NCBI GenBank assembly: GCA_963210315.1 | Contig: OY723272.1 | Span: forward strand, 1,302,001-1,366,000 | DNA: 64,000 nucleotides | Origin: Rhynchopus euleeides | Lineage: Eukaryota > Euglenozoa > Diplonemea > Diplonemida > Diplonemidae | Direction: 5' to 3' | Shown here: positions 51,436 through 63,138 of the stretch, in pieces | Position numbering within the stretch: position 1 is the stretch's first letter | Layout: each line of letters starts with the position of its first letter | Translations under genes and position numbers: made by a program | Notes under the pieces: model-generated | The model's database searches: none | The model's input: only the letters and a program-made list of their open reading frames with translations | What the model was told of the DNA's origin: nothing

Positions 51436-51570
51436 CCCGCCGTGTGCAAGACACACACGCGCGAATTTACTTACTGTGGTAGTATGAGAGCACACGGAAC
51501 ACCTGCCCCTATGTGATCTCCACTGTCTCTGAGGGGGAGCTAAGTCCACACACACACATGACACACCGCC

Positions 51571-51732
51571 TCACTCCTTCTTGAGGAAGGTGGCGAGCTG
51601 GGTCGCCATGCGGGACTTCTCAGCTGCGGAGACGCCTTCCTTCTTCGCCCTCCTCTTCTCCACTTTCCCCTTGTTCTTTGCCGTAGCGACCGTGCACTTT
51701 GCCTTGATCTTCTCCACTCCTGCAGCGGGCAT
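51571..51732 (-). CDS. Small basic protein, 53 aa, unknown
   Basis: ATG 51,732 (MPAAGVEKIKAKCTVATA) is preceded by a longer frame that starts without a good ATG. The product is Lys/Ala-rich (KNKGKVEKRRAKKEG, then SAAEKSRMATQLATFLKKE). It could be a nucleolar or ribosomal accessory protein or the last exon of a longer gene. I recognise no family. It is a candidate only, because its strand and short length give little support. Confidence 0.4.
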   Translation of the reverse strand: MPAAGVEKIKAKCTVATAKNKGKVEKRRAKKEGVSAAEKSRMATQLATFLKKE

Positions 51733-51991
51733 CTTCTTGTGCAGCACCTTGCACCGGAGAGCGTGGGCCACAAAGGGCTGTGCTGATGTGACATTGCAGT
51801 AGTACTGTAACTTAAAGTAGAGGAGGCATAGCAAACGGAAATCCCTAACAAAATTTTGTCTCCGAAATTATTTTGGCCAATTTTCTCCCGAAAAACCTAG
51901 AAACCAGACCCACCGCACATCGAGAATGTCATTTTTCGGTGATTTCTGGGGTCTGGGGGCCTTTTGCCACCCTCCCGTGCCTCATCATGTG

Positions 51992-52255
51992 TTGATCCCT
52001 CCTTTATTAATTGTCAGGTAGGTAACCCTGCACGGGTGTTGTCACCGTTGATCACTCTTTATTAACTGTTAGGCGGGTAAACCCTGCACGGGTGTTGTCA
52101 CTGTTGATCGCTCTTTACTAATTGTTAGGCGGGTTAACCCTGCACGGGTGTTGAGCCCTCTTTGTTAATTGTCAAGTGGGTAACCCTGCACGGGTGTTGT
52201 CACTGGTGATCACTCTTTACTAATTGTTAGGCGGGTTAACCCTGCACGGGTCCTG
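51992..52255. repeat. Tandem repeat, ~60-bp unit, five copies
   Basis: Repeats of CTCTTTATTAATTGTTAGGC GGGTAACCCTGCACGGGTGT TGTCACTGTTGATCA. Unit lengths vary slightly (one lacks the TGTCAC part). There is no coding sense. It resembles a tandem array in a transcribed or promoter-linked region. Confidence 0.85.
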
Positions 52256-52285
52256 GCCCGTGCCTGTGTGTGTTGGGGGGGGGGG

Positions 52286-52325
52286 GGGTAGTGAAATAGA
52301 AGTAGAAGGGAGCGGAGCACAAGAA
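52286..52325. repeat. Gene-upstream dispersed repeat, partial copy 4
   Basis: GTGAAATAGAAGTAGAAGGG AGC...CACAAGAATGG matches the first half of the module at 42,970 and 43,515. The TTCACTCGTT half is missing. It follows a G-run. Confidence 0.6.
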
Positions 52326-52776
52326 TGGTGTGTTGGGGGGTGGGGGAGCTCTTTCCAACATGTCCGCATCTGCATTAAAACCTATTGTCTCTTTGTGCCC
52401 CTCACCACTCAACCATAAAGGTTGCCCTGCCTTGGGAACAGGGAATGGGGTTTAACACGTGTGGCGGTCCTGTTGGATGGAGTGCACATGGAACAGTATG
52501 GTGTGGGAATGTATCGTGACTTGTGAAAGGGAGAGTGGGTGGGGGTGGGGGCGGGGGGGGGGGGGGGGCGGGGGGCTTCCTTCAGCGATTCCAGTGAGCT
52601 GCAATCCCAAGGCTGTCCTTTCAAACGCTTGCCAAGGCGTACGCCGTTTAGGTGTGGACTATTGAAATAAAAGGAAAACGAGGCTTTGGAAAAAGCCAAA
52701 CTGATCGAATGGAAGATTGAAGGATGGGCAAAGTTTGTTGAAAGTAACATGGGGGGGGGGCAGTCAAGAAGTGGGG

Positions 52777-52899
52777 GCTTGATTGTCGAGAGTGAATGGA
52801 AAAGTGAAGTGGGGGGGGGGGGGGTTTGATCGTCGAGAGTGAATGGAAAAGCAAGCCTCCCAGCACCTTCTTGCAATGTTAGTCCTTTTTGTAGTCACT
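52777..52899. repeat. Dispersed repeat A, copies 2 and 3
   Basis: A partial copy (52,777-52,810, GATTGTCGAGAGTGAATGGA AAAGTGAAGT) lies next to a full copy (52,814-52,899) that is nearly identical to 45,921-46,002. They are in direct orientation to the copy at 46.0 kb and lie just downstream of the giant transposase gene. Confidence 0.8.
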
Positions 52900-52952
52900 A
52901 CCACTACACCAGGAGTGGGGGGGGGGGGGGGCAACCCCTTGATTGGCCTGTG

Positions 52953-55900
52953 TCAGGTCCCAGCTCTTGTTGAAACAGAACGCAAACCCTTGCGATGTGT
53001 GGCTTCCAAGTTGGCCTGTGTCCCTTTGATCCACATGAAATGATCCCCAACCCCAGCCTGACCCAGGTTAGCCAGGGTCACACGTCTGTCTGGAGGAAAA
53101 TCCTGGAGGGTGGTGTCAATGGAGGTGAAGTTGTAAGAAAGGGGGACATAACTGTTAAATCCTGAAGCAAAGTCATCATGATTACCAGGATAAATCATGT
53201 TCGTGACGACTGTGATCAAGACATTCTTCATTGTGGAAAGAACAGAAATTTCGTCATCCTCTGCATACCTTCTCGTTCTTAAACGGGTAAGCACGTATGG
53301 CTCACTACCGTCGTCAAGGGGTTGGCAGGGATGGTACGGGAGATTTCCCCACATTCTCACCGCCTCCACTTCCGGTTGCACCTCTCTGCATGAAAGAGAA
53401 GCCGCCATTGCAGTCACAAAATTGACGGCTTCTTCGCGAAGGGAAGCGCCCCCACGTGGGTTGCCTGTGAGACATTCATGAAAAGCATGAAACAGGCAAT
53501 TCCCATCACCAGGCACATTGACTGTGCTCAGGGAAAACAAGAGAAGACGTTGCGTGAGGGTATCATGACGAGACGCGGGATTGTCGATGCCCTTGTCAGG
53601 TACGTGGGGCCTCCGTGGACCGGGACAGGGGAGTGCCATGGGGACCGCCTTCCTCCGCATATCCTCTTGCTCCATTTGTTCTTGTGCGTTTTCCACGTTT
53701 GGACCCATGTTCTGAATTCTATAAAAAACACTTGAAGCACGGGAAAAGTCACGCTCAGTGGGGAGGTGGAGGGAGTAAAAATTCGTTTGGGTATCCTGCC
53801 GGTACTGGTAAAGGAAGATAGTAGGGAGAGAAGCCGTACTTCCTGCTTCCCAGTTCTTTGCCTTCTCACACCATGTGCGAGGCCGTAACTCCCTGACCCT
53901 GGGTTTACCTTCCTTGTTCTGAGTAATAATTCTCAAGCGAATCTGGTGCACATTCACAAAAAAATGCAGGGCAAAAGAACCACCACGTTGGGTCACCTTT
54001 TCATCTTCCGCCGCTTTGCACATACTCTTGCGCCAGTGAACGAGAGACTGGTGCCTTTCATGTACGGGCAGGTTCTTCTCCCCCTTCTCTTCAAAAACAG
54101 AAGCAAGGGTATCCTTGTGTATTTTCATGAGGTACACCTCCAGGTCGTGTTTCATGTTTGTTGCGTCACCAAAGGCACTCTCACGCAGAGCGCGGACTGA
54201 CTGGTACGCAGAAAAACGGTTGAAACGGAGGAGGGAAAGAAAAAAGCCGTCACCTTCCTGCACAGTATCTGTGACGGGGAGATGGTGGTATTTCGAAAAA
54301 TACAGCAGGGTCTCTGGGATGAGGTGGCGTTGGGAAGTTGCTGGAATGTATGACTCGTCACTCAGTTGAGCCGTATCATACCTCCCATGTCCAAGGCGCC
54401 CCTTCTTGTCTCTTGGGGTCTCTGGCACCTGGGAGAGGTCAATGACTTCAGTCCCCCCAAACCGTTTTCTCTTCCGGACTGTGGGCCCGCTCCGAACAAC
54501 AGAACGCGACTTCACTGCCACAGGGAATGTGCGCCTGGGTCGGGTGCCAAAAAATTGTGCCTTGGTGGTGGGGAGGACACCTTTCGGCACAAGTTTAAAA
54601 ACTTCATATGCATGGCTTTCCCGATCCAGATCCCCTGCGGCAATGGCGCGCTTGGCAGTGTCCGTGTCGTGAACCACCCAATAAAGCGTTTCGCGCGGAT
54701 AGGCGTGCAGTTGGGCTGGAGTCAACTTCTGCAATGTGGCAACGGTGTCTTTGAGGGGGAAGGCAACCATCCAATGCAGAGTTTGACGGTTAAAAAAAAA
54801 GAGGGCTGGGGAAGAAATAGACTGAGGATCATCAACAAAGGTATTTTTTTTACTTACCGGCAGAAGCCGATAGCCATTGTTCCGGAGTCCACTTGTGTGC
54901 TGTTCGATGGCCCGTTGCATCGTTGCCAGCGTGAACTTACCGGTCCAGTGAAAGCTCTCTGGATTGACCTCGTGTTGCAAAACCTGCATCTCCCGGAAGG
55001 TGAGAAACTGGATGCCACACTCACCCAAAAACCAGTTGAGGGAAGCCCAACCCCCCTCGTGCGTGGACTCCGACGCATGCAACACACCATCCTTCTGCCG
55101 CCCACAACCTGGAGAGGCGTGGAGGCCGAGAGGAAAACAATGCTCATTCAGGAGAGCGATCCTAGCCGCCCCAACATCATTTGCCTCAGGATCAGCCTCA
55201 TCACCCACCTCCACCTCCTCTTCCTCCTCCTCCTCCTCCTCCACAGCATCCACAGCATCCACAGCCTCCTCACCATCCTCACAACCCTTGCCATCCTCAC
55301 CCTGTCCCTTCTCCTCTTTCAACGCAGCAGGTGCAGTCTTCACTCTCCGGTAGAGCTCCGTGATTGTATCTACCACGGAGGGCGAGATGGTGTCGGGGAA
55401 GGTGCGGGCCTTCAAGCCAAGGGTCTCCTCCACGGCCTCGACATGGCCACTCAACTGCTCCGTCCAGTTGCGCAGGAGGAGGGCGGAGAGGTCGCGCTTC
55501 GTCTCCCCAGCCTCCACCTTCAGGCCCGCCTTGGCCAACAACGCGAACAGGGTGGGGGCGTCGAGGCGGCCCAGCCGCTCCCTCGGCTGCAGCTGCTGCC
55601 CCTTCTCCCGCAGAATGGGGAGGATTCGCCCCCACTGCGTCAGGGCAAAGCGCACACGGACGTCGTGCGACGCAGACGAGACAGCGTCGGACCCCCACGG
55701 CTTCAGCCCCGCCTTCCGCAAAAATCTGGACAGCGGTTTCGAACGAACCGGAAGGATGCCAACTGCCTCCTTCACGGACTTCAGCCGCTCCACCCAGACA
55801 CGGGCATCCGCAGAGCCAGGGCCACACAGCTTCTCAGCAAAGCTGCGTGTCAGCGCCTCCTTCTGCCGCGCCACCTCCTTTCCCTTGCTCATCGCCGTGA

Positions 55901-58866
55901 CAGGGATGGCGTGGAGGGCGCAGAGGCGGACGAGGTCAGGGTGGGCCACCCCGCTGACGGCCTTCAGCGCAGCCGCAGAAGCCCCCGTGGCGGTGTTCGC
56001 CGCGGCCTCGGTGTACATCCCGCCACGGGTCTTCTTCCGCGCCCGCTTCGCCTGGCGCAGCAAACGGCCGTACCTGTAAGGCGATGGAAAGGAATGGTTG
56101 TACGACGAATCACACTGAAAACAGGAAATGGTGATAATGAAGTAGTCTTCTTCGTGACTTGGAAAAGTCATGAAGAAGAGAGGAAGAGAGAATGACAATG
56201 AATGAGATAAAAAAAATCTATCGGTTCTGACTCTGCCAGCATATGTTGTTGCGATGTAAAAAAAAAGAACGAAGGGAGGGGAGAAAAAAGGAGGCTGAAG
56301 AGCCTGCATACCTTGCGTTGTTGCAGTTGCCATAACCCAACAGGAAGCGGTTCACCTTGCTCTGGGTAATCCCAGACAAGGCAGCAGAAGAGAGGTTGGG
56401 GGCCCTCTGCGCCAAGAACGATGCATTCCCAGCCACACACTCTGCGAGGTCTTGTGTGGAGGGTAGCGAAGGGAGGTCTTCGGGTGATGCCGACGCCATT
56501 GCAGCTTCATCGTAGCCGATGAACCTTGCCAATGTGCTCGCAAACCCCTGGATGCAGGGAACCCAGACCTCCGCAAATACATCGTGGTGATCCTTCACCA
56601 CCTCCAACGCCTCAGCCCGCCCCACCTCCTCCTCACCGTGGCGGGGTTGTCCCCAATGCTTCCGCAGGGCAGGGAAGTCGTTGTCGGCGGAGTCGGCGCT
56701 CAGGTCGCGGGCGAGGAGGTGCAGCGGCCTCAGCACACCCCATCCCGCCTCGAAGTTGACCTCGAGGCGGCCCGTCTCCTCGTTCAACCGCCTGGGCTTG
56801 AGGTCGTTGAGGAACCTCAAGTACAGGCTGCCAATGAAATGGCAGGCTGCACAGTAGGCGGCGACGGTGGGGGTCCCCAGAAGAGTGAGGATCTCTGTCG
56901 CAGTCGGGGTGAACCGCTCCTCTCTCACCATCTCCAGGATGGAGGCGGAGAACTTGAGGAGGCGGGAGCACTGCTGAGGACGGGCATGCCACTTCGACCC
57001 CCGCTCACGGGCAAACCCCAGGCCCCGGGGGTAGCGCATGTCAAGTGCTTTCCCAAGCTCAGCATCCACGAAAATGACCCCGGCGGTTGACCGGCCGTTT
57101 GTCGGGTCGAGGACTGCAAGTACGCTGGCAACGTTGGCTGCCGGGTCGACCCGATGAGACATCATCAAGGCCTTCCCCGCCGTCTGCACTGCGTACTTCA
57201 GTGCGCCTCCAACCTTATGGTGCATGCACCGTAGGTGGACGATGGCGCCCCCCGCGTCCCTGGTCGCCTTCGCCTCCGTGCTAGCATGGTCGCTCAGGGT
57301 GGCGTTGCTAATACGGAGCTTGTGGGCGGAGACTATGCGGCGGACCGCCTGCAGGTTGGAGGTCTTCCCTGCAGCCTTCCCGTTCTTCAGGGGGAGGGCG
57401 GAGGCGCAGGCCCCGCGTACGCGATTCTCGTCTGCAGCGACGTGGGCGGTGACAACGTGCAGCGAGACACTACTCCGGCCCAAGGAGGAGGTGGCATCGT
57501 GGGCGAGGGAGAGGGTGGCCTTCTGCCGGTCTTTGCCTAGGCCCCCTCCGCCGGTCTGCGTCCTCGCGACATCCTCCAAGAAGACGGCGAAGGAAGCCGC
57601 TCCGCTCGGGATCTCGAATTCGCGGAGCGTCCAGCGAGAGGGGATCGGCATCTCCACCCCATCGCTCAGGAGCTTGATGATGTCGCGCAGCACCCTGCGC
57701 GACGACTCCTGACCGATGCCAGCCATCCGCAACTCCAACAGCGCCCGCAGCACCTTCATGGGGTAGGGCTCGGTGCAGGACTTCCGGCCCGTCACCCCAC
57801 GAAGAACAATGTCCCCCTTGCGCCCGAGAACCTCGTGCGCAGCAGCCAACTCCTCCGTCAGCTGCGCAATGCGGTCCTTCGCCCTCAGCAAGGCCTTCTG
57901 CAAAGCCTTGACCTGCAAGACCCGCTCGGGGAGGGTCTTGGAGGGGCGCCCCACGGGGGCCGGCGGAGGCGTGCCCTGTCCGACGAAGTGGAGGCTGCAC
58001 GGCCGTCCCGGCACTGCATTTCCGATGCAGTACTTCTTCTTCATCCCCCGGGTATCACTACCCTTCTCGTGAGGATGCAGAGCAGAAGACATGCAGTCGG
58101 CGTTCTCCTTCACCAGGGAGAAGAGGGCGGTGTCCGACACCTTCGCACCTGCGGGCAAGAGGGAGCGCAGGAGAGTCAGGTACTCGGCGCTGCTGATGCA
58201 GCACCACCCCTCACCAGCAGCCACAGCGTCACGCAACGCGTCCATCGCAGTCGCAACGGGGGAGTCGGTGTTGGCGTGGGAGGCGGAGTCAACGGGGCAG
58301 GCGGAGTCGGCGAGGTCGGCGAGGTCATCGAGGCTGGCGAGGTCGGCAGGGTCACTGCACACAGAAGAACCAATGTCGACATCGTCGGCGGGACTCGTCG
58401 GAGACGTCGGTGGGAGCGCGGCAGGCAGAGGTTTCGGCGGCACGGGAGTCGGTGACGGAGGCGCCTCAGGCTCATCAGGCTCGTCGTTGCCAGCAGCAGC
58501 AGGACCCCGCGTGACCGCCGAGATCACGCTCTGCGAGACGGGATCCGCATCCTCGGGGTGGGGGAGGAGCGCCGCCTGATCAGCGAGATCATCGGGCTCA
58601 CCCAGAGGAGCGATCAGGACATCGTCGGGGAAGCAGCGGCCCGGGGACGAAGCAGTCAACTGCCGGATTGCCTCTTCGGAGGAGAGGGGATTGGGCCGAC
58701 GGATATCTGCCAAGCAATACATCTTCTGCACGCCGTTTGAGGTCCGGCTCGTTACGGGTTTCGGCCATCCTGCGTTGCGGAGAAGCGCACCCGCGACCTT
58801 CCCCGTAGTCTCGTCTGGGATACCCTGCAGCTTGCACGCTTCCGCGAAGGTAACCAAGCCGGACAT
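52953..58866 (-). CDS. Giant transposase-like protein fused to OTU protease (spliced)
   Basis: Exon 1 runs 58,866-56,312 and exon 2 runs 56,073-52,953; together about 1,891 codons with an unbroken frame. The N-terminus (MSGLVTFAEACKLQGIPDET) is helix-turn-helix-like. It has a transposase-like core with SLAHDATSSLGR, NATLSDHASTEAKATRD and HLRCMHHKVGGALKYA, matching the D...SD...CxxH pattern of RNase-H-fold transposases; the third acidic residue is not located. Exon 2 holds a region with a possible Josephin- or Ulp-like layout (GWASLNWFLGECGIQF, QTLHWMVAF) whose expected Cys is absent, and near the end an OTU protease (GDGNCLFHAFHECL, GDHFMWIKG) with both catalytic Cys and His. It probably mobilises the surrounding element; the protease role is unknown. 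Both the gene start and a second, head-to-head copy flank a 31-bp satellite. Confidence 0.75.
56074..56311 (-). other. Canonical GT-AG intron, 238 nt
   Basis: The donor is CAACGCAAG|GTATGC at 56,312/56,311 and the acceptor is CCATCGCCTTACAG|GTAC at 56,074/56,073. The exon ends carry 2 nt and 1 nt of one Arg codon and the frame is open on both sides. Conceptual joining gives GYGNCNNAR followed by YGRLLRQAKRAR. This is the best-supported intron in the window. Confidence 0.8.
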
Positions 58867-59927
58867 TATCAGAAGCTGTGGAACGTGCCAGTGCCTGCAG
58901 TGGGTTAGTGCTGTGTGAGCAACGTAGGTGCAGCAAAGTTAAAGTTAAGCAGTCTGCTGAGGGGTCCGCACACAACATCTGGGAGGCACGCAGAGTGACC
59001 GAGAGTGGAGGGGGCAAGGGGAGACACCGTTCTGTTTCGGTTACAATCGGTTACATGCCAAGAACAATCGGTTACAATCGGTTACATGCCAAGAACGATC
59101 GGTTACAATCGGTTACATGCCAAGAACAATCGGTTACAATCGGTTACAATCGGTTACAATCGGTTACATGACGAGGGCAATCGGTTACAATCGGTTACAT
59201 GCCAAGAACAATCAGTTACAATCGGTTACATGCCAAGAACGATCGGTTACAATCGGTTACATGACGAGAACAATCGGTTACAATCGGTTACATGCCGAGA
59301 ACAATCGGTTACAATCGGTTACATGCCAAGAACGATCGGTTACAATCGGTTACATGACGAGAACAATCGGTTACAATCGGTTACATGCCGAGAACAATCG
59401 GTTACAATCGGTTACATGCCGAGAACAATCGGTTACAATCGGTTACATGCCGAGAACAATCGGTTACAATCGGTTACAGGCCAAGAACAATCGGTTACAA
59501 TCGGTTACATGCCGAGAACAATCGGTTACAGGCCAAGAACAATCGGTTACAATCGGTTACATGCCAAGAACGATCGGTTACAATCGGTTACATGACGAGG
59601 ACAATCGGTTACAATCGGTTACATGCCGAGAACAATCGGTTACAATCGGTTACAGGCCAAGAACAATCGGTTACAATCGGTTACATGCCGAGAACAATCG
59701 GTTACAGGCCAAGAACAATCGGTTACAATCGGTTACATGCCAAGAACGATCGGTTACAATCGGTTACATGACGAGGACAATCGGTTACAATCGGTTACAT
59801 GCCGAGAACAATCGGTTACAATCGGTTACAGGCCAAGAACAATCGGTTACAATCGGTTACATGCCAAGAACGATCGGTTACAATCGGTTACATGACGAGG
59901 GCAATCGGTTACAATCGGTTACATGCC
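58176..59927. repeat. Left arm of a head-to-head palindrome
   Basis: Every position x in this stretch pairs with 122,176-x in 62,249-64,000. I checked gene start, splice-free coding and satellite positions in both arms and found no mismatch or indel. The arm contains the 5' part of the giant gene, the ~170-bp leader and the first 0.9 kb of the satellite. It may extend beyond the window. Confidence 0.9.
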
Positions 59928-60655
59928 GAGAACAATCGGTTACAATCGGTTACAGGCCAAGAACAATCGGTTACAATCGGTTACATGCCGAGAACAATCA
60001 GTTACAATCGGTTACATGCCAAGAACGATCGGTTACAATCGGTTACATGACGAGGACAATCGGTGACAATCGGTTACATGCCAAGAACAATCGGTTACAA
60101 TCGGTTACAGGCCAAGAACAATCGGTTACAATCGGTTACATGCCGAGAACAATCAGTTACAATCGGTTACATGCCAAGAACGATCGGTTACAATCGGTTA
60201 CATGACGAGGACAATCGGTTACAATCGGTTACATGCCAAGAACGATCGGTTACAATCGGTTACATGACGAGGACAATCGGTGACAATCGGTTACATGCCA
60301 AGAACAATCGGTTACAATCGGTTACAGGCCAAGAACGATCGGTTACAATCGGTTACATGACGAGGACAATCGGTGACAATCGGTTACATGCCAAGAACAA
60401 TCGGTTACAATCGGTTACAGGCCAAGAACGATCGGTTACAATCGGTTACATGACGAGGACAATCGGTGACAATCGGTTACATGCCAAGAACAATCGGTTA
60501 CAATCGGTTACATGACGAGGACAATCGGTGACAATCGGTTACATGCCAAGAACGATCGGTTACAATCGGTTACATGACGAGGACAATCGGTTACAATCGG
60601 TTACAATCGGTTACATGCCGAGAACAATCGGTTACAGTCGGTGACCTACCGAGAA
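59038..60655 (+). repeat. 31-bp satellite array, forward orientation
   Basis: Units of about 31 bp read ATCGGTTACAATCGGTTACA then a variable TGCC(A/G)AGAACA, TGACGAGGACA or GGCCAAGAACA. Each unit is a doubled TCGGTTACAA decamer plus a variable 11-bp tail. The period is not a multiple of 3, so all three plus frames are open and give the same peptide in shifted phase; these long frames are not genes. The array starts about 170 bp upstream of the giant gene's start codon. Confidence 0.95.
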
Positions 60656-61235
60656 CAATCTCGCATCCTGGAGCAACCTATTGGCAGACCGTCCACAACC
60701 GTCTACAGACGAAAAAGAGACGTACCGTCCCCATCGTGACCAACTGGGGGTGTTTTTTGGGTGTGGACGGTCCGCCCGCAGCCTAGCAACCTCCAGTAAC
60801 CTCTTGGCAGACCGTCCACAGCCGTCCACAACCATCCACAGCCATCCACAGCCGTCCACAACCGTCCACAGGTGAAAAAGTGCCAGAACACCCCAATATT
60901 GACCACCTGGGGGTGATTTTTGGGTGTGGACGGTCTGCCTGAGGCCGTAGAATGCGAAAAAACCGATTTTGGTACTCTATTGGCCTGTGGTGGCCCGTAG
61001 AAATGGAGTGTTTGCGATTTTGAGCCATTTTCCTAAGGAAACTGGCCCAGTTGGCTGGAAAATGTGAATTTTTGAATTTAAAATGCAACATCGAGCATTT
61101 AGAGAGTGTGGACGGTTGTGGACGGTCGTCCCGGACCGATTTGGGACCACTTTTGGTATAGGGTCGAAAAGACAATGCGATTTTAAAAAAAATAATTTTT
61201 TAGACAGCCAGGTCAGCAGGCTATGCCTCCTCTAT
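60656..61235. other. Spacer at the palindrome centre, GTCCACAACC repeats
   Basis: Non-satellite DNA between the two opposite arrays. It contains repeated words such as CCGTCCACAACCGTCCACAG (60,805-60,870) and GGTGTGGACGGTCTGCC (two copies near 60,760 and 60,925), and A/T-rich sequence near 61,190. No gene. Confidence 0.6.
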
Positions 61236-62045
61236 TCTTGGCATGTAACCGATTGTCACCGATTGTCCTCGTCATGTAACCGATTGTAACCGATCGTTCT
61301 TGGCATGTAACCGATTGTAACCGATTGTCCTCGTCATGTAACCGATTGTAACCGATCGTTCTTGGCATGTAACCGATTGTAACTGATTGTTCTCGGCATG
61401 TAACCGATTGTAACCGATTGTTCTTGGCCTGTAACCGATTGTAACCGATTGTTCTTGGCATGTAACCGATTGTCACCGATTGTCCTCGTCATGTAACCGA
61501 TTGTAACCGATCGTTCTTGGCATGTAACCGATTGTAACTGATTGTTCTCGGCATGTAACCGATTGTAACCGATCGTTCTTGGCCTGTAACCGATTGTAAC
61601 CGATTGTTCTTGGCATGTAACCGATTGTAACCGATTGTTCTTGGCCTGTAACCGATTGTAACCGATTGTTCTTGGCATGTAACCGATTGTCACCGATTGT
61701 CCTCGTCATGTAACCGATTGTAACCGATCGTTCTTGGCATGTAACCGATTGTAACCGATTGTCCTCGTCATGTAACCGATTGTAACCGATCGTTCTTGGC
61801 ATGTAACCGATTGTAACTGATTGTTCTCGGCATGTAACCGATTGTAACCGATTGTTCTTGGCCTGTAACCGATTGTAACCGATTGTTCTTGGCATGTAAC
61901 CGATTGTCACCGATTGTCCTCGTCATGTAACCGATTGTAACCGATCGTTCTTGGCATGTAACCGATTGTAACTGATTGTTCTCGGCATGTAACCGATTGT
62001 AACCGATTGTTCTTGGCCTGTAACCGATTGTAACCGATTGTTCTT
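61236..62045 (-). repeat. 31-bp satellite array, inverted orientation
   Basis: The same units as at 59,038 but in reverse complement (TGTAACCGATTGTAACCGAT followed by TGTTCTTGGCA, TCGTTCTTGGCA or TGTCCTCGTCA). The arrays differ in order and number of unit variants from the mirrored left half, so this central part is not an exact mirror. Confidence 0.95.
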
Positions 62046-62248
62046 TGCATACACGTTAAGTGTTCTAAGAAACCAGACATAACCAGAAGACCAACATCAT
62101 GTTCGTGCTAGCACTTTTCCCTTTTGTCATCACACCCGTGCGCCAAAACAGGTTAGGCCTTATATTTGGCTGCGTTCAACGAAAAAAGACACTTCTTTCC
62201 GGAGTTTAGCTAGCACGATTCAGTTGGGCGATTCATTTGTCTGGTTTC
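62046..62248. other. Non-satellite insertion with 11-bp inverted ends
   Basis: The ends AGAAACCAGACA (62,069) and TGTCTGGTTTC (62,239) are inverted to each other, suggesting a small foldback insertion inside the right satellite. Non-coding; limits approximate. Confidence 0.5.
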
Positions 62249-63138
62249 GGCATGTAACCGATTGTAACCGATTGCCCTCGTCATGTAACCGATTGTAACC
62301 GATCGTTCTTGGCATGTAACCGATTGTAACCGATTGTTCTTGGCCTGTAACCGATTGTAACCGATTGTTCTCGGCATGTAACCGATTGTAACCGATTGTC
62401 CTCGTCATGTAACCGATTGTAACCGATCGTTCTTGGCATGTAACCGATTGTAACCGATTGTTCTTGGCCTGTAACCGATTGTTCTCGGCATGTAACCGAT
62501 TGTAACCGATTGTTCTTGGCCTGTAACCGATTGTAACCGATTGTTCTCGGCATGTAACCGATTGTAACCGATTGTCCTCGTCATGTAACCGATTGTAACC
62601 GATCGTTCTTGGCATGTAACCGATTGTAACCGATTGTTCTTGGCCTGTAACCGATTGTTCTCGGCATGTAACCGATTGTAACCGATTGTTCTTGGCCTGT
62701 AACCGATTGTAACCGATTGTTCTCGGCATGTAACCGATTGTAACCGATTGTTCTCGGCATGTAACCGATTGTAACCGATTGTTCTCGGCATGTAACCGAT
62801 TGTAACCGATTGTTCTCGTCATGTAACCGATTGTAACCGATCGTTCTTGGCATGTAACCGATTGTAACCGATTGTTCTCGGCATGTAACCGATTGTAACC
62901 GATTGTTCTCGTCATGTAACCGATTGTAACCGATCGTTCTTGGCATGTAACCGATTGTAACTGATTGTTCTTGGCATGTAACCGATTGTAACCGATTGCC
63001 CTCGTCATGTAACCGATTGTAACCGATTGTAACCGATTGTAACCGATTGTTCTTGGCATGTAACCGATTGTAACCGATCGTTCTTGGCATGTAACCGATT
63101 GTAACCGATTGTTCTTGGCATGTAACCGATTGTAACCG
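62249..63138 (-). repeat. 31-bp satellite array, inverted, mirrors 59,038-59,927
   Basis: An exact reverse complement of the first part of the left array. It leads into the leader of the second gene copy. Confidence 0.95.

Noticed and set aside
51079-51516. Plus-strand frames with ATGDLGRP repeats
   Set aside because: Frames of a minisatellite; no domain.
54366-56195. 609-codon plus-strand frame
   Set aside because: Antisense to the giant gene's second exon, with no domain; the minus strand has the OTU motifs.
59117-60205. Long open frames (up to 362 codons) in the 31-bp array
   Set aside because: All three frames give the same peptide in shifted phase because the unit length is 31 bp without a stop. 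They reflect repeat periodicity, not genes.
59038-60655. CRISPR-like array
   Set aside because: There are no unique spacers: units differ by a few bases and the ~31-bp unit itself is repeated without spacers.
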